From Achatina immaculata (lineage: Eukaryota; Mollusca; Gastropoda; Stylommatophora; Achatinidae), in NCBI GenBank assembly GCA_009760885.1, contig CM019704.1, positions 15,238,929 through 15,302,928 on the forward strand: a stretch of DNA of 64,000 nt. Direction: 5' to 3'. Below, piece by piece: positions 32,787 to 44,040 of the stretch (positions are counted from its first letter, which is position 1; every line of letters begins with the position of its first letter). A program made the position numbers and the translations under genes. The notes under the pieces were generated by a model. That model saw only the letters and a list, made by a program, of their open reading frames with translations. It did no database searches and had not been told where the DNA came from.

Positions 32787-33281
32787 GGTGGTAGCAGCAG
32801 CAGCAGTAGTAGTAGTAGCAGTAGTAGCAGCAGCAGCAGTAGTAGTAGTAGCTGCATGAGCAGTAGTAGTAGTAGTAGCTGCAGCAGCAGTAGTAATAGT
32901 AGTAGCAGTAGTAGCAGCAGCAGCAGTAGTAGTAGTAGTAGCTGTAGTAGTGGTAGCAGTAGTAGTGGTAGCAGCAGTAGTAGTAGTAGCAGAAGCATCT
33001 GCAATAGTAGTAGTAGCTGTAGCAGTGGTAGCAGCAGCAGTTATAGTAGCTGTAGTAGTGGTAGCAGCAGTAGTAGTAGTAGCAGAAGCAGCAGTAGTAA
33101 TAGTAGTAGTAGTAGTAGTAGTAGTAGCTGTAGTAGTGGTAGTAGCAGTAGTAGCAGTAATAGCAGCTGCAGTAATAATAGTAGTAGCTGTAGTAGTGTT
33201 AGCAGCAGCAGTAGTAGTAGTAGTAGTAGCAGCTGTAGCAGTAGTAGTAGTAGTAGCTGTAGTAGTGGTAGCAGCAGCAGC

Positions 33282-33321
<40 letters not shown>

Positions 33322-33410
33322 ATAGTAGTAGTAGTAGCTGTAGTAGTGGTAGCAGCAGTAGTAGCAGTAATAGCAGCTGCAGTAATAATAGTAGTAGCTG
33401 TAGTAGTGTT

Positions 33411-33460
<50 letters not shown>

Positions 33461-33833
33461 CAGCAGCTGTAGCAGTGGTAGCAGCAGTAGTAGTAGTAGT
33501 AGTAGTAGTAGCTGTAGTAGTGGTATTAGCAGCAGTAGTAATAGCAGCAGCAACAGCAGTAGTAGTAATAGCAGCAGCAGCAACAACAGCAGCAGTAGTA
33601 GCAGTAGCAGCAACAGCAGTAGTAGTAGTAGTAGTAGTAGCAGAAGCAGTAGTAGTAGTATCAGCAGCACCAGTAATAGTAGTAGTAGTAGCTGTAGTAG
33701 TGGTAGCAGCAGTAATAGTAGTACTAGCTGTAGTAGTGGTAGCAGCAGTAGTAACAGTAATAGCAGCAGCAGCACCAGTAGTAGTAGTAGAATAAGAAGA
33801 AGAAGAAGAAGAAGAAGAAGTACAGCTTAGATA
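32787..33833. repeat. About 1 kb AGC/AGT trinucleotide array
   Basis: Nearly every triplet in one register is AGT or AGC, with a few GGT, TGT, AAT, AAC or ATC variants, ending in an AAG run at 33790-33821. Larger blocks recur: the segment around 33120-33240 (tgtagtagtggtagtagcag, gtaatagcagctgcagtaat) is repeated around 33330-33450, so there is also a higher-order repeat of about 210 bases. All three forward frames and the reverse frames are open (poly-Ser, poly-Val/Ala, poly-Leu), which is a by-product of composition and no evidence of a protein. Confidence 0.92.
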
Positions 33834-35195
33834 AACATAATAATGACTGTACCTATTAAATCTGTGAGAAAGTACTCCGAAATATTGCTTTAAACTACAT
33901 ATGTAATAGACACTACTTCATATTAAGTGCTAAAAATCAAAACAGAAATGAGTTAAATTTTTTAAATATTTCAATGAATATGAATGTAACACTCTATATA
34001 CTTCAGTTAAATGAGAATATGAGAAGAAAAAATATGAAGAAACACTTAAAGAGTGGACAATGTTGGCTAACGACGGTATCAACAAAATAAAATAACCACT
34101 TAAGTACATTGATATAAAAACTTTTTTCTTAAATTGAAACTGTAATTTTCTAAGTCACTCACCTTATTAATTCAGTTTTTACTGCGTACCTATAATACTT
34201 GTATTTGTCTTTAGTTCCTACAGCTGTTATGTTGTATTTTCTATAATTAGAAACAAAAATATTTAAATTATCAACAAAGGAACAAACATAATTAAAATTT
34301 ACAAAGGATTATTCCCAAAACTGAACACTAACAAAAAATATCACATAGTTCTGTGTAGACAAGCGCGTTGTGCATTTCGATATCCAGATGGTTACAGTGC
34401 TGTGAGTAACCAGCAATTAGCGATTGCCGTACAGTTTGACTGAATCATATCACCGAGAAGTCAGCCATTGTTTTGTTTTTCTTATCCTAGTCAAGAATTG
34501 CGCAGCAAGCACCAAGACGGCTACATTTATTTATGAAATGTCGCGAACTTATTATTGAACACGAATTTATGTAGAAGACATTGCCATTTATGTATTTTCA
34601 TAGTAGGAAACTAATCCTATTAAAAAGCCAGGCCGATCTAATGCGATATATTACAAATAATTTGACAAATAAAGTGTGCGTATTTAATGTTTACAATAGT
34701 TAGATTCCTTTTCCTTAAATAAATTATTTTGAGTTAACTTACTCCTGCTTTCACAGATTAATTACGATTTTCCTTTAGGCTGTTTTAACTATATTATCCA
34801 CCTGAAACAAATTTTGCAATAAAAAATGCAAATGATTAAGGGCGGGAAATGGTTTTCCAATTCTTGTAGTACTCACTCCAACTTGTGTGGAAACTTCAGC
34901 TCCCAGCAAAGTGGCGTCTTAATTTGGCGATGTCTCGCACAACTGAGGGCGTCGCTATGGTCCAGGTCAACAGCACGAATTTTAAGTGTTCCTTCTTGCC
35001 TGATAGTTCGGCCATTACTGGCTAAGCTTATGTATATCTATCATTTATTTATATCGTGCAAATTAAAGCATGCTCACTAGAAGTTGTTGCCAATAAGTAG
35101 CAGTTAGAAGTCTGTAGAAGAACATAGCCAACTTTGAACATGTTTCTTGTGTGTCATGAGTCTACAAGTTTTGCCGTCAGCGTCATATGTGGAGA
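33834..35195. other. Noncoding region without recognised elements
   Basis: AT-rich, then a slightly more GC-rich stretch at about 34880-35030. There the minus strand has TATAAATAAA followed about 35 bases later by an ATG with a 40-codon frame. I cannot assign it and do not call it a gene. Confidence 0.4.
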
Positions 35196-35196
35196 A

Positions 35197-35221
35197 TAAT
35201 AATAATAATAATAATAATAAC
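35197..35221. repeat. AAT trinucleotide microsatellite
   Basis: Eight to nine aat units; it may be the tail of the adjacent minus-strand LINE fragment. Confidence 0.85.
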
Positions 35222-35254
35222 GCTAGAGAGCCAGTGCTAAGAATGAGGCTTGGC

Positions 35255-36535
35255 TTGTTGCCAGGCTGAATTCCGCTCTTGCTTTACTTTCTTTACTTTC
35301 TTCTTCCTCTTGTACTGTTCGGTGTTGAGAGGAGATGCAGTTGGCGTCTTTAGGTCATATGAATGGCCTCAGTGATATCCAAGCCGTAATTCATGTTTCT
35401 ATAACTCCATCTATCCACATTTTCCGGCAGTCTTCCTCTTGATCTAAGTCCTGTAGTTCTTTGGAGTACTGATAGCTGAGAACCAACAAGACCTGCAAAA
35501 TCTCTTGGATAAAGTCGCCAAAGAAAGTGAACACAAAGGCCTTACTTTGAACATCAAAAAGACAGAGACTATGGTTATATCTAAGAAACAGAATCCACCA
35601 GCATGCAGTATAAAATTAAACGGAATTATTCTAAAGCAGGTGCAGAAATTCAAATACCTTGGAGCAGTAATAACTTCAGATGGGAAATGCAGAACAGAAA
35701 TTAGGAACAGAATAGGCCAAGCAAAGACTGCATTTCAGAGAATGAGAAACATATTAACCAACACATCCTTATCAATGAATGTTAGAAAACGAGTCCTAAA
35801 ATGCTATATTGAACCTATCTTGTTATATGGAAGTGAATCATGGACAATAGGCAAGTCTGCACAAAAATCATTGGAAGCAGCAGAAATGTGGTTTATTAGA
35901 AGAATGTTGCGAATCCCCTGGACAGCAAAAATAACTAATGAGGAATGTATGAGAAGAGCTGGAGAGACAAAAACCCTTGTCAAAAAGATAAGAGAGAGAC
36001 AATGTACTTTCATAGGACATGCAATGAGAAGAGGGGGCATTGAAAATATTATAACAACAGGAAAAATAGAAGAAAGAAAATCAAGAGCAAGACCAAGAGA
36101 AATGATACTGGAAAGTCTGACGGGATGATGTGAGAGGAGATCATCAACTGAGCTGATGGCCTGCATGAAGGATCGGATACTCTGGAGAAGCATAATAGCC
36201 AACGCCAGTCGGGACGGCACATGATGATGATGATGAGTTCTTTAGTTGAAGGCCCTCCCTGCTGGCTGTATGTGTTTCAGTCTCATTAAGTAGCCAAACC
36301 ACTTAAATTTTTTTTCTCTATATATTGTAGGCATTGTGTAGTTCCTACCAGATGTCTTTTGCAGCCATGTCTTATCTTATCCCTCCTTGTGACGTTTGCT
36401 GCTTTTCGTGGGCATCTCATTCCGCATGTAGATATTGTATTTTGCTGTTTCTCAGTTAGTGCCCATGTTTGGCTTTGGTAGTACAACGTTGGCATAAATA
36501 TGCTGTTAATTAGTTGTCTTTATATCTCTCCAATA
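35255..36535 (-). mobile_element. LINE fragment (family F), split by a family C insertion
   Basis: The two parts, about 35255-35462 and 36245-36535, join across the inserted LINE C. The right part reads on the minus strand LYYQSQTWALTEKQQNTIST and CGMRCPRKAANVTRRDKIR, an RT C-terminal region. The left part gives the GRP-type end (gcagtcttcctcttgatcta in the + strand). Confidence 0.65.
35463..36236 (+). mobile_element. LINE family C, plus-strand copy with TSD
   Basis: The 8-bp duplication agttcttt is at 35455-35462 and 36237-36244. It is open from 35505 to a single TGA at 36126, where the sister copy at 29.4 kb has TGG. Features include KFKYLGAVITSDGKCRTEIR, LLYGSESWTIGKSAQ and GHAMRRGGIENII. 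It ends in atgatgatgatgatg. Confidence 0.88.
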
Positions 36536-36537
36536 TG

Positions 36538-36668
36538 AAAAAATAGGTACCCGGCTCTTCTTGGAGCTGAGGAAGGAAAAACAACTACGCGTGATACAGG
36601 CCACGTGACCCACTTATGAGCTGTTAAGTCAAGGAAAATATGAGCAATAATACGCTATCTTGCATATG
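36538..36668 (+). mobile_element. SINE S1 3' fragment
   Basis: ataggtacccggctcttctt, ggagctgaggaaggaaa, ctacgcgtgatacaggccac and gtcaaggaaaatatg follow the S1 body in order. The tRNA-like head is missing. Confidence 0.65.
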
Positions 36669-37073
36669 CTTCAATTCGTGAATCAGGAATCTGATCAGTT
36701 TTTATGGTTTTACTAAATCTCAGTTTTGTGAGCTTATTTTTTTAAATTCATCATTAGTCACCATATCGACGTCGTTTGACATTTCAGTAACCTTCCACAT
36801 AACACACAATCCTTTTCCATCATGTGTAAGGAGACTTCGTAGACGAGTTTTGAGCGCGGATTGTTCATATGGCGGCAGAGATGTTTATCTGACTCCCCCA
36901 CGTACCTTGAACTCCTCGAGCAAGCCATTAGAAGGACACAGGGCTCCTTGGCGGAAGTTGCTGGCTTTGAGTGTCAAGTGCAGTTTCCGGTGGTCGGAAA
37001 AGAGAAAGTTCTAGATAGATCCCGAAACAGTAGCAGTTTGTACTATTTTATCGCTGTCCAGCACATGCCGTTT

Positions 37074-37610
37074 AGAACAGTAACATTCTGTGCTGTTTAA
37101 TCACTGCTCACAATGACATGATGTTCATAACAACAGTAATATTCTGTACTGACTAATGACTGCTCACTAGGACATGATGTTTATAACAACAGTAATATTC
37201 TGTACTGACTAATCACTGCTCACTAGGACATGATGTTCATAACAACAGTAATATTCTGTGCTGACTAATCACTGCTCACCGGGACATGATGTTCATAACA
37301 ACAGTAATATTCTGTACTGACTAATCACTGCTCACCGGGACATGATGTTCATAATAACAGTAATATCTGTACTGACTAATCACTGCTCACCGGAATATGA
37401 TGTTCATAACAACAGTAATATTATGTACTGACTAATCACTGCTCACCAGGACATGATGTTCATAACAACAGTAATATTCTGTACTGACTAATCACTGCTC
37501 ACCGGAATATGATGTTCATAACAACAGTAATATTCTGTACTGACTAATCACTGCTCACCAGGACATGATGTTCATAACAACAGTAATATTATGTACTATC
37601 TAATCACTGC
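37074..37610 (+). repeat. 56-bp minisatellite, array 1
   Basis: About 9.5 units of 56 bp, such as attctgtactgactaatcac followed by tgctcaccgggacatgatgt and tcataacaacagtaat. The first unit is atypical (gtttagaacagtaacattct). Confidence 0.93.
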
Positions 37611-37865
37611 TACTTTCTCGTTTGTCTTAATTGCCCTGTTTGTTATGTGACATTCCCATCTTTTTTTCCGGTTAAGTTTATTTTTATAATTAAAACTATG
37701 CACTTGAAGATTTTTTTGTTAACACTTTAAAGTTTGACTGTTTTAATTCTGTTTTATTGCTATAAAGTTATTCCTGAAGACTTTTTATAAAGTATAAGAA
37801 ATAAACTCTTTTAATGTGCAATACGTTGTGACACGTTTGTTTCTGAATGGAGATAAACGAGAACG

Positions 37866-38941
37866 CTCTCTCTCTCTCTCTCTCTTGGAACCTTTAGGTG
37901 CCCAAAGCACGTGAAGTTTAGAACAGTAACATTTTGTACTGTCTAATCACTGCTCACCAGGACATGATGTTCATAACAACAATAACATTCTGTACTATCT
38001 AATAACAGCTCACCAGGACATGATGTTCATAATAACAATAACATTCTGTACTATCTAATAACAGCTCACCAGGACATGATGTTCATAACAACAGTAACAT
38101 TCTGTACTATCTAATAACAGCTCAACAGGACATGATGTTCATAACAACAGTAACATTCTGTACTATCTAATAACAGCTCACCAGGACATGATGTTCATAA
38201 CAACAGTAACATTCTGTACTATCTAATAACAGCTCAACAGGACATGATGTTCATAACAACAGTAACATTCTGTACTATCTAATAACAGCTCACCAGGACA
38301 TGATGTTCATAACAACAGTAATAACAACAATAACATTCTGTACTATCTAATAACAGCTCACCAGGACATGATGTTCATAACAACAGTAACATTCTGTACT
38401 ATCTAATAACAGCTCACCAGGACATGATGTTCATAACAACAGTAACATTTTGTGCTATCTAATAACAGCTCATCAGGACATGATGTTTATAACAACAATA
38501 ACATTCTGTACTATCTAATAACAGCTCACCAGGACATGATGTTCATAACAACAATAACATTCTGTACTGTCTAATAACAGCTCACCAGGACATGATGTTC
38601 ATAACAACAATAACATTCTGTACTGTCTAATAACAGCTCACCAGGACATGATGTTCATAACAACAGTAACATTTTGTGCTATCAAAACCCCTATCCATCA
38701 GTAACTCTTCCACAAACGCCTGTCTTTCGCTTTTATCCAGTTGAGCCCTCTTTTGATCAACATTCACTCTGTTGTTATTATTCTCTATGTCTCATCTGGT
38801 CTAGCTATACTCCTGTTCTCCTAAGGTGTCCATCTCAGTGCTGTGTGTGTGTGTATATTTTTTCAACGAGTCTGTAATAATCCGGAGTATATGCCCTAAT
38901 CGTTGTCAGAGATTAAGGGTTAATAAATTCCACGTTCAACG
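37866..38941 (-). mobile_element. LINE family B 3' end, interrupted by minisatellite array 2
   Basis: The B tail and 3' end (ctctctctct, ggaacctttaggtgcccaaa) are at 37866-37916. The next B segment (cttccacaaacgcctgtctt, then gagccctcttttgatcaaca) resumes at about 38706 and runs to the mariner at 38942. The two parts fit together against the copies at 23.6 and 49.3 kb. The minisatellite lies between them. Identity is low, so it is an old copy. Confidence 0.75.
37917..38689 (+). repeat. 56-bp minisatellite, array 2
   Basis: About 13.7 units of 56 bp, such as aacattctgtactatctaat followed by aacagctcaccaggacatga and tgttcataacaacagt. Compared with array 1 the core changed from gactaatcactgctcacc to atctaataacagctcacc. 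One unit near 38318-38332 has an extra aataacaac. It starts with the same odd half-unit (gtttagaacagtaacatt) as array 1. Confidence 0.93.
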
Positions 38942-38943
38942 TA

Positions 38944-40247
38944 CAAGGTCCGACAATTAAGTAATGAGACTAATTCTATTTTTAAAAAAATAAGATAAAC
39001 AACAGTTGAAGATATAGCCTGTATTTTATTGAAAGTAAGCCCCTTGTGCATTGACGCAGCGAGTGGCACGATCTAACAAACACTGGAACTACCTCTGCAG
39101 TTCTTCTGTTGGTATGGTCCTTAAACTCGATGTTACGACCTTTTTTTTATGTCGTTAGTATCGTCAACAGTAACTTTAATTTTTGGAATAGAAAATAATC
39201 ACAGGGAGACAAATCTGGGGAATAGCGTGAGTGGTTGAGAACACACACTTGTTTATGGGCCAAAAATTCCTATACAACTACCGCCCGGTGAGCAGGTGCA
39301 TTATCATGAAGAAGGGGAAAAAATGCTAGATATTGGATGCTCGGATCGGACTCGGAGAATCCTTTTCAATAGGCGTTTCAAAATAGTTAAATAAACTTTG
39401 GCAGTGACAGTCTGTCCCTCTGGAATAAATTCTTTGTGAATAACTCCTTTGTTATCGTAGAAGCACACCAACATTGTCTTCACTTTCGATTTTTGAAAAC
39501 GAAATTTTGTTGCCTTTTGGTGATGATGATGACTTCTACTGAGCACTTTGGTGTTTAGTTGTCAGATTATAGCAGAATATCCATGTTTCATCCTCTGCAA
39601 CAATCAAATTTAAGAAATGTTTATTTCTGCGACACGTGTTGATGATGTCTTTTGCGTACTCAACACGCTGATGTTTTTGGTCATCAGACAACGCATATGG
39701 TAAAAACCGGCAAGGAACTTTTTTTTGCCCAAATCTTCCATTAAAATTTCCTGAATGGTCTCTCGGTTAACACCAAATTCATCTACTATCATCCTCACAG
39801 TCAAACAACGATCTTCTTGTATCCGTTTTCTGACTTTTGCAACGAGTTCTCATTACGAAAAGAAATTGAGCGTCTATGTCTAGTTGCATTTGTAATCGTT
39901 TCCACACCACTTTTGAATCTTGAATACCACCTGAATATCTGTGAACGAGATAAACAATTATCCTCATAAACTTGTCGCATCAATTCAACTGTTTCAATGG
40001 CATTTTTTTCCGATTTCTAAACATAACTTAATGTTAGCTTTTTGCTCCATGCTGATTACGTGACAATGCACCTCTAACTAGGTCAACAAAATGGCGGCTT
40101 GTTTGTCGTCTGCTTATCAGGCGGCGATGAAAAGTTGCCAGATCATATATGAAGGTAGCCTCTTTGGATTCCATGCTTTGCTTCATAGATGACATTTTTG
40201 TCATGGCCATAATAAAATCGGTCTCATTACTTAATTGTCGAACCTTG
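38944..40247 (-). mobile_element. mariner transposon, full length, copy in duplication unit 1
   Basis: 1,304 bp between TA dinucleotides at 38942-38943 and 40248-40249. The terminal inverted repeats are 27 bp (38944-38970 and 40221-40247), starting CAAGGTCCGACAATTAAG, with one mismatch. Length, TA target and transposase remnants all fit the mariner family. Confidence 0.93.
39000..40050 (-). pseudogene. Mariner transposase, broken, copy 1
   Basis: The likely start is at 40050 (MEQKANIKLCLEIG). Next come a frameshift, then a helix-turn-helix part (RQVYEDNCLSRSQIFRWYSR), the second DNA-binding helix (RMIVDEFGVNRETIQEIL) and the catalytic-core segment KTMLVCFYDNKGVIHKEFIP with EGQTVTAKVYL. Remnants of the third-aspartate region are further down in shifted frames (FSIPKIKVTVDDTND). 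At least three frameshifts or stops are visible, so no active enzyme is expected. Confidence 0.88.
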
Positions 40248-40662
40248 TAGAACTCAATGTCATTCATTGCAGACAAGTAGTGGCAGAGTCGAGATGAGAG
40301 GCAGAAAGCTCAGTAGATAAACATTTCTGTGAGCTGCAAATTCACAGAACATTTATAGTCTACTCAAGAGTAAACTGACATTTTTGTGTTGAAGTAAGTC
40401 ATGCATTAGCTGGTAACTGACATAAATCACAGTCAAGATGTTTTACATGACTTATCCACTTGAGCCCTCTTTTGATCAACATTCACTCTGTTGTTATTAT
40501 TCTCTATGTCTCATCTGGTCTAGCTATACTCCTGTTCTCCTAAGGTGTCCATCTCAGTGCTGTGTGTGTGTGTATATTTTTTCAACGAGTCTGTAATAAT
40601 CCGGAGTATATGCCCTAATCGTTGTCAGAGATTAAGGGTTAATAAATTCCACGTTCAACGTA

Positions 40663-41966
40663 CAAGGTCCGACAATTAAGTAATGAGACTAATTCTATTT
40701 TTAAAAAAATAAGATAAACAACAGTTGAAGATATAGCCTGTATTTTATTGAAAGTAAGCCCCTTGTGCATTGACGCAGCGAGTGGCACGATCTAACAAAC
40801 ACTGGAACTACCTCTGCAGTTCTTCTGTTGGTATGGTCCTTAAACTCGATGTTACGACCTTTTTTTTATGTCGTTAGTATCGTCAACAGTAACTTTAATT
40901 TTTGGAATAGAAAATAATCACAGGGAGACAAATCTGGGGAATAGCGTGAGTGGTTGAGAACACACACTTGTTTATGGGCCAAAAATTCCTATACAACTAC
41001 CGCCCGGTGAGCAGGTGCATTATCATGAAGAAGGGGAAAAAATGCTAGATATTGGATGCTCGGATCGGACTCGGAGAATCCTTTTCAATAGGCGTTTCAA
41101 AATAGTTAAATAAACTTTGGCAGTGACAGTCTGTCCCTCTGGAATAAATTCTTTGTGAATAACTCCTTTGTTATCGTAGAAGCACACCAACATTGTCTTC
41201 ACTTTCGATTTTTGAAAACGAAATTTTGTTGCCTTTTGGTGATGATGATGACTTCTACTGAGCACTTTGGTGTTTAGTTGTCAGATTATAGCAGAATATC
41301 CATGTTTCATCCTCTGCAACAATCAAATTTAAGAAATGTTTATTTCTGCGACACGTGTTGATGATGTCTTTTGCGTACTCAACACGCTGATGTTTTTGGT
41401 CATCAGACAACGCATATGGTAAAAACCGGCAAGGAACTTTTTTTTGCCCAAATCTTCCATTAAAATTTCCTGAATGGTCTCTCGGTTAACACCAAATTCA
41501 TCTACTATCATCCTCACAGTCAAACAACGATCTTCTTGTATCCGTTTTCTGACTTTTGCAACGAGTTCTCATTACGAAAAGAAATTGAGCGTCTATGTCT
41601 AGTTGCATTTGTAATCGTTTCCACACCACTTTTGAATCTTGAATACCACCTGAATATCTGTGAACGAGATAAACAATTATCCTCATAAACTTGTCGCATC
41701 AATTCAACTGTTTCAATGGCATTTTTTTCCGATTTCTAAACATAACTTAATGTTAGCTTTTTGCTCCATGCTGATTACGTGACAATGCACCTCTAACTAG
41801 GTCAACAAAATGGCGGCTTGTTTGTCGTCTGCTTATCAGGCGGCGATGAAAAGTTGCCAGATCATATATGAAGGTAGCCTCTTTGGATTCCATGCTTTGC
41901 TTCATAGATGACATTTTTGTCATGGCCATAATAAAATCGGTCTCATTACTTAATTGTCGAACCTTG
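40663..41966 (-). mobile_element. mariner transposon, copy in duplication unit 2
   Basis: Same element as 38944-40247, displaced by 1,719 bp with the same ends and the same defects. It arose by tandem duplication and not by transposition. Confidence 0.92.
40719..41769 (-). pseudogene. Mariner transposase, broken, copy 2
   Basis: Carries the same frameshifts and stops as the copy at 39000-40050. Confidence 0.86.
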
Positions 41967-42539
41967 TAGAACTCAATGTCATTCATTGCAGACAAGTAGT
42001 GGCAGAGTCGAGATGAGAGGCAGAAAGCTCAGTAGATAAACATTTCTGTGAGCTGCAAATTCACAGAACATTTATAGTCTACTCAAGAGTAAACTGACAT
42101 TTTTGTGTTGAAGTAAGTCATGCATTAGCTGGTAACTGACATAAATCACAGTCAAGATGTTTTACATGACTTATCCACTGCCAGTTCTGCATTCAACACT
42201 TTTGAAACTTTCAAATCATGCTTTTAAAAAATCATACCAAAATGGGGAAGAAAACTCCAGGGTTTAAAAAAACGAAACAAATATCTCAACGAGTTATTTA
42301 AAAATTCAAGCTCCTCACACTCTTCGTCCCCTCAATGAAATTCTATGTACAGAAAAATACAAGGGACACAATCTTGTATTTACACTGTAATGATTTATTG
42401 CGTTGGTAATATCCTTGAGCGCTATGTTGCTAGTAGCAGTGAAACAGAAGGACAAGACTAAAGGGGTAAGAGAGGAGAGACACGAAAGGTTTGTGTAGAG
42501 GCAACAATAAATAACATATAGATAGACACAGGGAAATGA

Positions 42540-42670
42540 AGGGACAAAAGAAGACCAAAACAACGAGATACTTGACGGATTAAAAGAATGGTATGCAGCA
42601 TGGTCCAACTTACATCTTATAGAAAGAGCAAAGGACAGGTGGTTGTGGAAATCAGTTACGACCAATGCTT
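42540..42670 (+). mobile_element. LINE C-terminal fragment (family K)
   Basis: The plus strand reads DQNNEILDGLKEWYAAWSNL and then HLIERAKDRWLWKSVTTNA followed by a stop. AKDRxLWK is the typical last helix of these elements (family B has AKDRHLWKTL). Confidence 0.5.
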
Positions 42671-42975
42671 AACTGCCATGGCCAGACGGACGGATGGATG
42701 GAAAGACAGAAGAATGAAACGAAGCTAGGGCAATGGCAGTGAAATAGATGGTTTAAAATATATGTTTGTGTCCCTCTTTTGGTTGCTCCGGACATGGACC
42801 TCAATCCGAAGAGAAAGACACGAATAGTTAGTACATACGTATATAAAACTAAAAATGTAACTATACACGTTACTACCAACCTATAACACATCGCAAAGTC
42901 TCCACCTAAACATTCTTAGCACTCTACAACACACACTCCTGGGCGCAGATTACTACAGGTCACAGCTAAGTGTTC

Positions 42976-43140
42976 CATTTTTTAAAAAACATTACTATTT
43001 GTAGTATAGCATTCATGTGAATTTATAGTTTATCTTCTTTCCCTATTTCTTTGTCCCGTATGCTGGATGATTAACGTCACAACCGTGTGCTTGTTAATTA
43101 ACAAAGTTGTTCCTACTTTTTTTCTTAAATAGTTTACACA
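42976..43140 (+). repeat. Dispersed repeat, second copy
   Basis: Uninterrupted counterpart of the repeat at 28310-28785, with no SINE after gttgttcctacttttttt. Confidence 0.55.
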
Positions 43141-43289
43141 AAGGGAAAGATGAGTTGTTGGCTTCTTAACAGTCGCGTCTTAATGGAAGTTTTCATGTTG
43201 GGTCATGTGGACAAAACAGAGACAGAGGGGTGTGAAGTAAACGTAGACAGAATTAGTCTTGAAACAATTTGTAAGCCAAGAAGGTTCAA

Positions 43290-43570
43290 ATTCAGGTTTC
43301 CATGCCATTAAGACATACTGGGGATACAGTGTTAGGTCTGTTCTTCCAAGACTATCCCCACATGAAAGTATTGATGTGGTCAGTATCACGCCCGCCCGCA
43401 TTTACCTTCCCAGTTTCTCTGGTACACATTATTAGAGCCTGGGGAACCCCAGGACATTTTTTGGTGTGGTGGTACCAGGAAAAAAAAATCCACTGCTGGA
43501 ATCTGAACCCGGTACCGCTGGATTAGTAGATGGAGTGCCTATCCATTCTGCTAACCAGATCGCATCACTT
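43290..43570 (-). mobile_element. SINE family S2, minus-strand copy
   Basis: In reverse, gatctggttagcagaatgga (A-box region) and ccgggttcagattccagcag (B box, GGTTCAGATTCC) give a tRNA-like head about 60 bases long. The body includes tctggggaccctgg-type and gggaaggtaaatg segments and a tgaccacatcaa block shared with S1. Confidence 0.65.
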
Positions 43571-43675
43571 TATAAATAAGAATGGATGTGAAGTGAGGCC
43601 TAATGAGTAATGAAAGCCAACTATAACCAAGTAAACTGCCCCAGAGAGTAATACAGATCTAAGAAGCCTTTACAG

Positions 43676-43893
43676 CACTGGTTATTTACCCCTTCCCCCA
43701 AGGCCCATGGAAGGATGTTTGGGGATCCCTGGATCTGCAAATGGATTGGCTTGATTTTAAAAATCTTATCAATATCTGGATTATAATTATGGATTTATTT
43801 TTAATTAGGGTTCCAAAGTTATTCTCGGGCTGGAAATGGTTTCCACGGCCAACAAAAAGTTAATAAACACCAACAAAAAGTTATCAACCACTG
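43676..43893. mobile_element. hAT-like MITE, second copy
   Basis: Ends are CACTGGTTATTTACC and, in reverse, cagtggttgataac. The 8-bp flanks ctttacag and cttttgag agree at six of eight positions. The body shares the ggtcc/gcccatgg and gctggaa..gtttccac segments with the copy at 7430. Confidence 0.6.
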
Positions 43894-44040
43894 CTTTTGA
43901 GAGAAATACAGGAGAGGATAGAAGAAAGCATTTAAACAGATAGGAGATTCTTCAAAGTCATACACAGGAGAGAAATATGTATGACATGTAGACAACAAAC
44001 ATAATAACAAGTAGAGGTGCAGCAGTGCCTTCAGAAGATG

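Larger units (their letters stand above)
38741..40459. repeat. 1,719-bp tandem duplication, first copy
   Basis: It is followed head-to-tail by 40460-42178 without a visible difference in the parts compared. It contains the end of a LINE B relic and a whole mariner. At the breakpoints, the left flank tttatccag and the unit end cttatccac share ttatcca. Confidence 0.93.
40460..42178. repeat. 1,719-bp tandem duplication, second copy
   Basis: Begins tgagccctcttttgatcaac after cttatccact, and ends at the same cttatccact before unique sequence gccagttctgcattc. All translated frames equal those of the first copy. Confidence 0.93.

Noticed and set aside
32856..33830. Open frame of 324 residues, poly-serine, plus overlapping poly-Val/Ala and poly-Leu frames
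   Set aside because: All are forced by the AGC/AGT trinucleotide array; open frames on both strands and several registers indicate composition, not coding.
34860..35040. Short minus-strand gene with TATA-like box
   Set aside because: The frame is only about 40 codons, no family is recognised, and there is no splice context; the AT-rich box could be chance.
36861..37100. 79-codon frame left of minisatellite array 1
   Set aside because: It runs into the minisatellite and has no recognisable domain; it was not strong enough to list as a gene.
37074..38689. CRISPR-like array of regular 56-bp repeats
   Set aside because: The units are contiguous with no unique spacers; it is an ordinary minisatellite in an animal genome.
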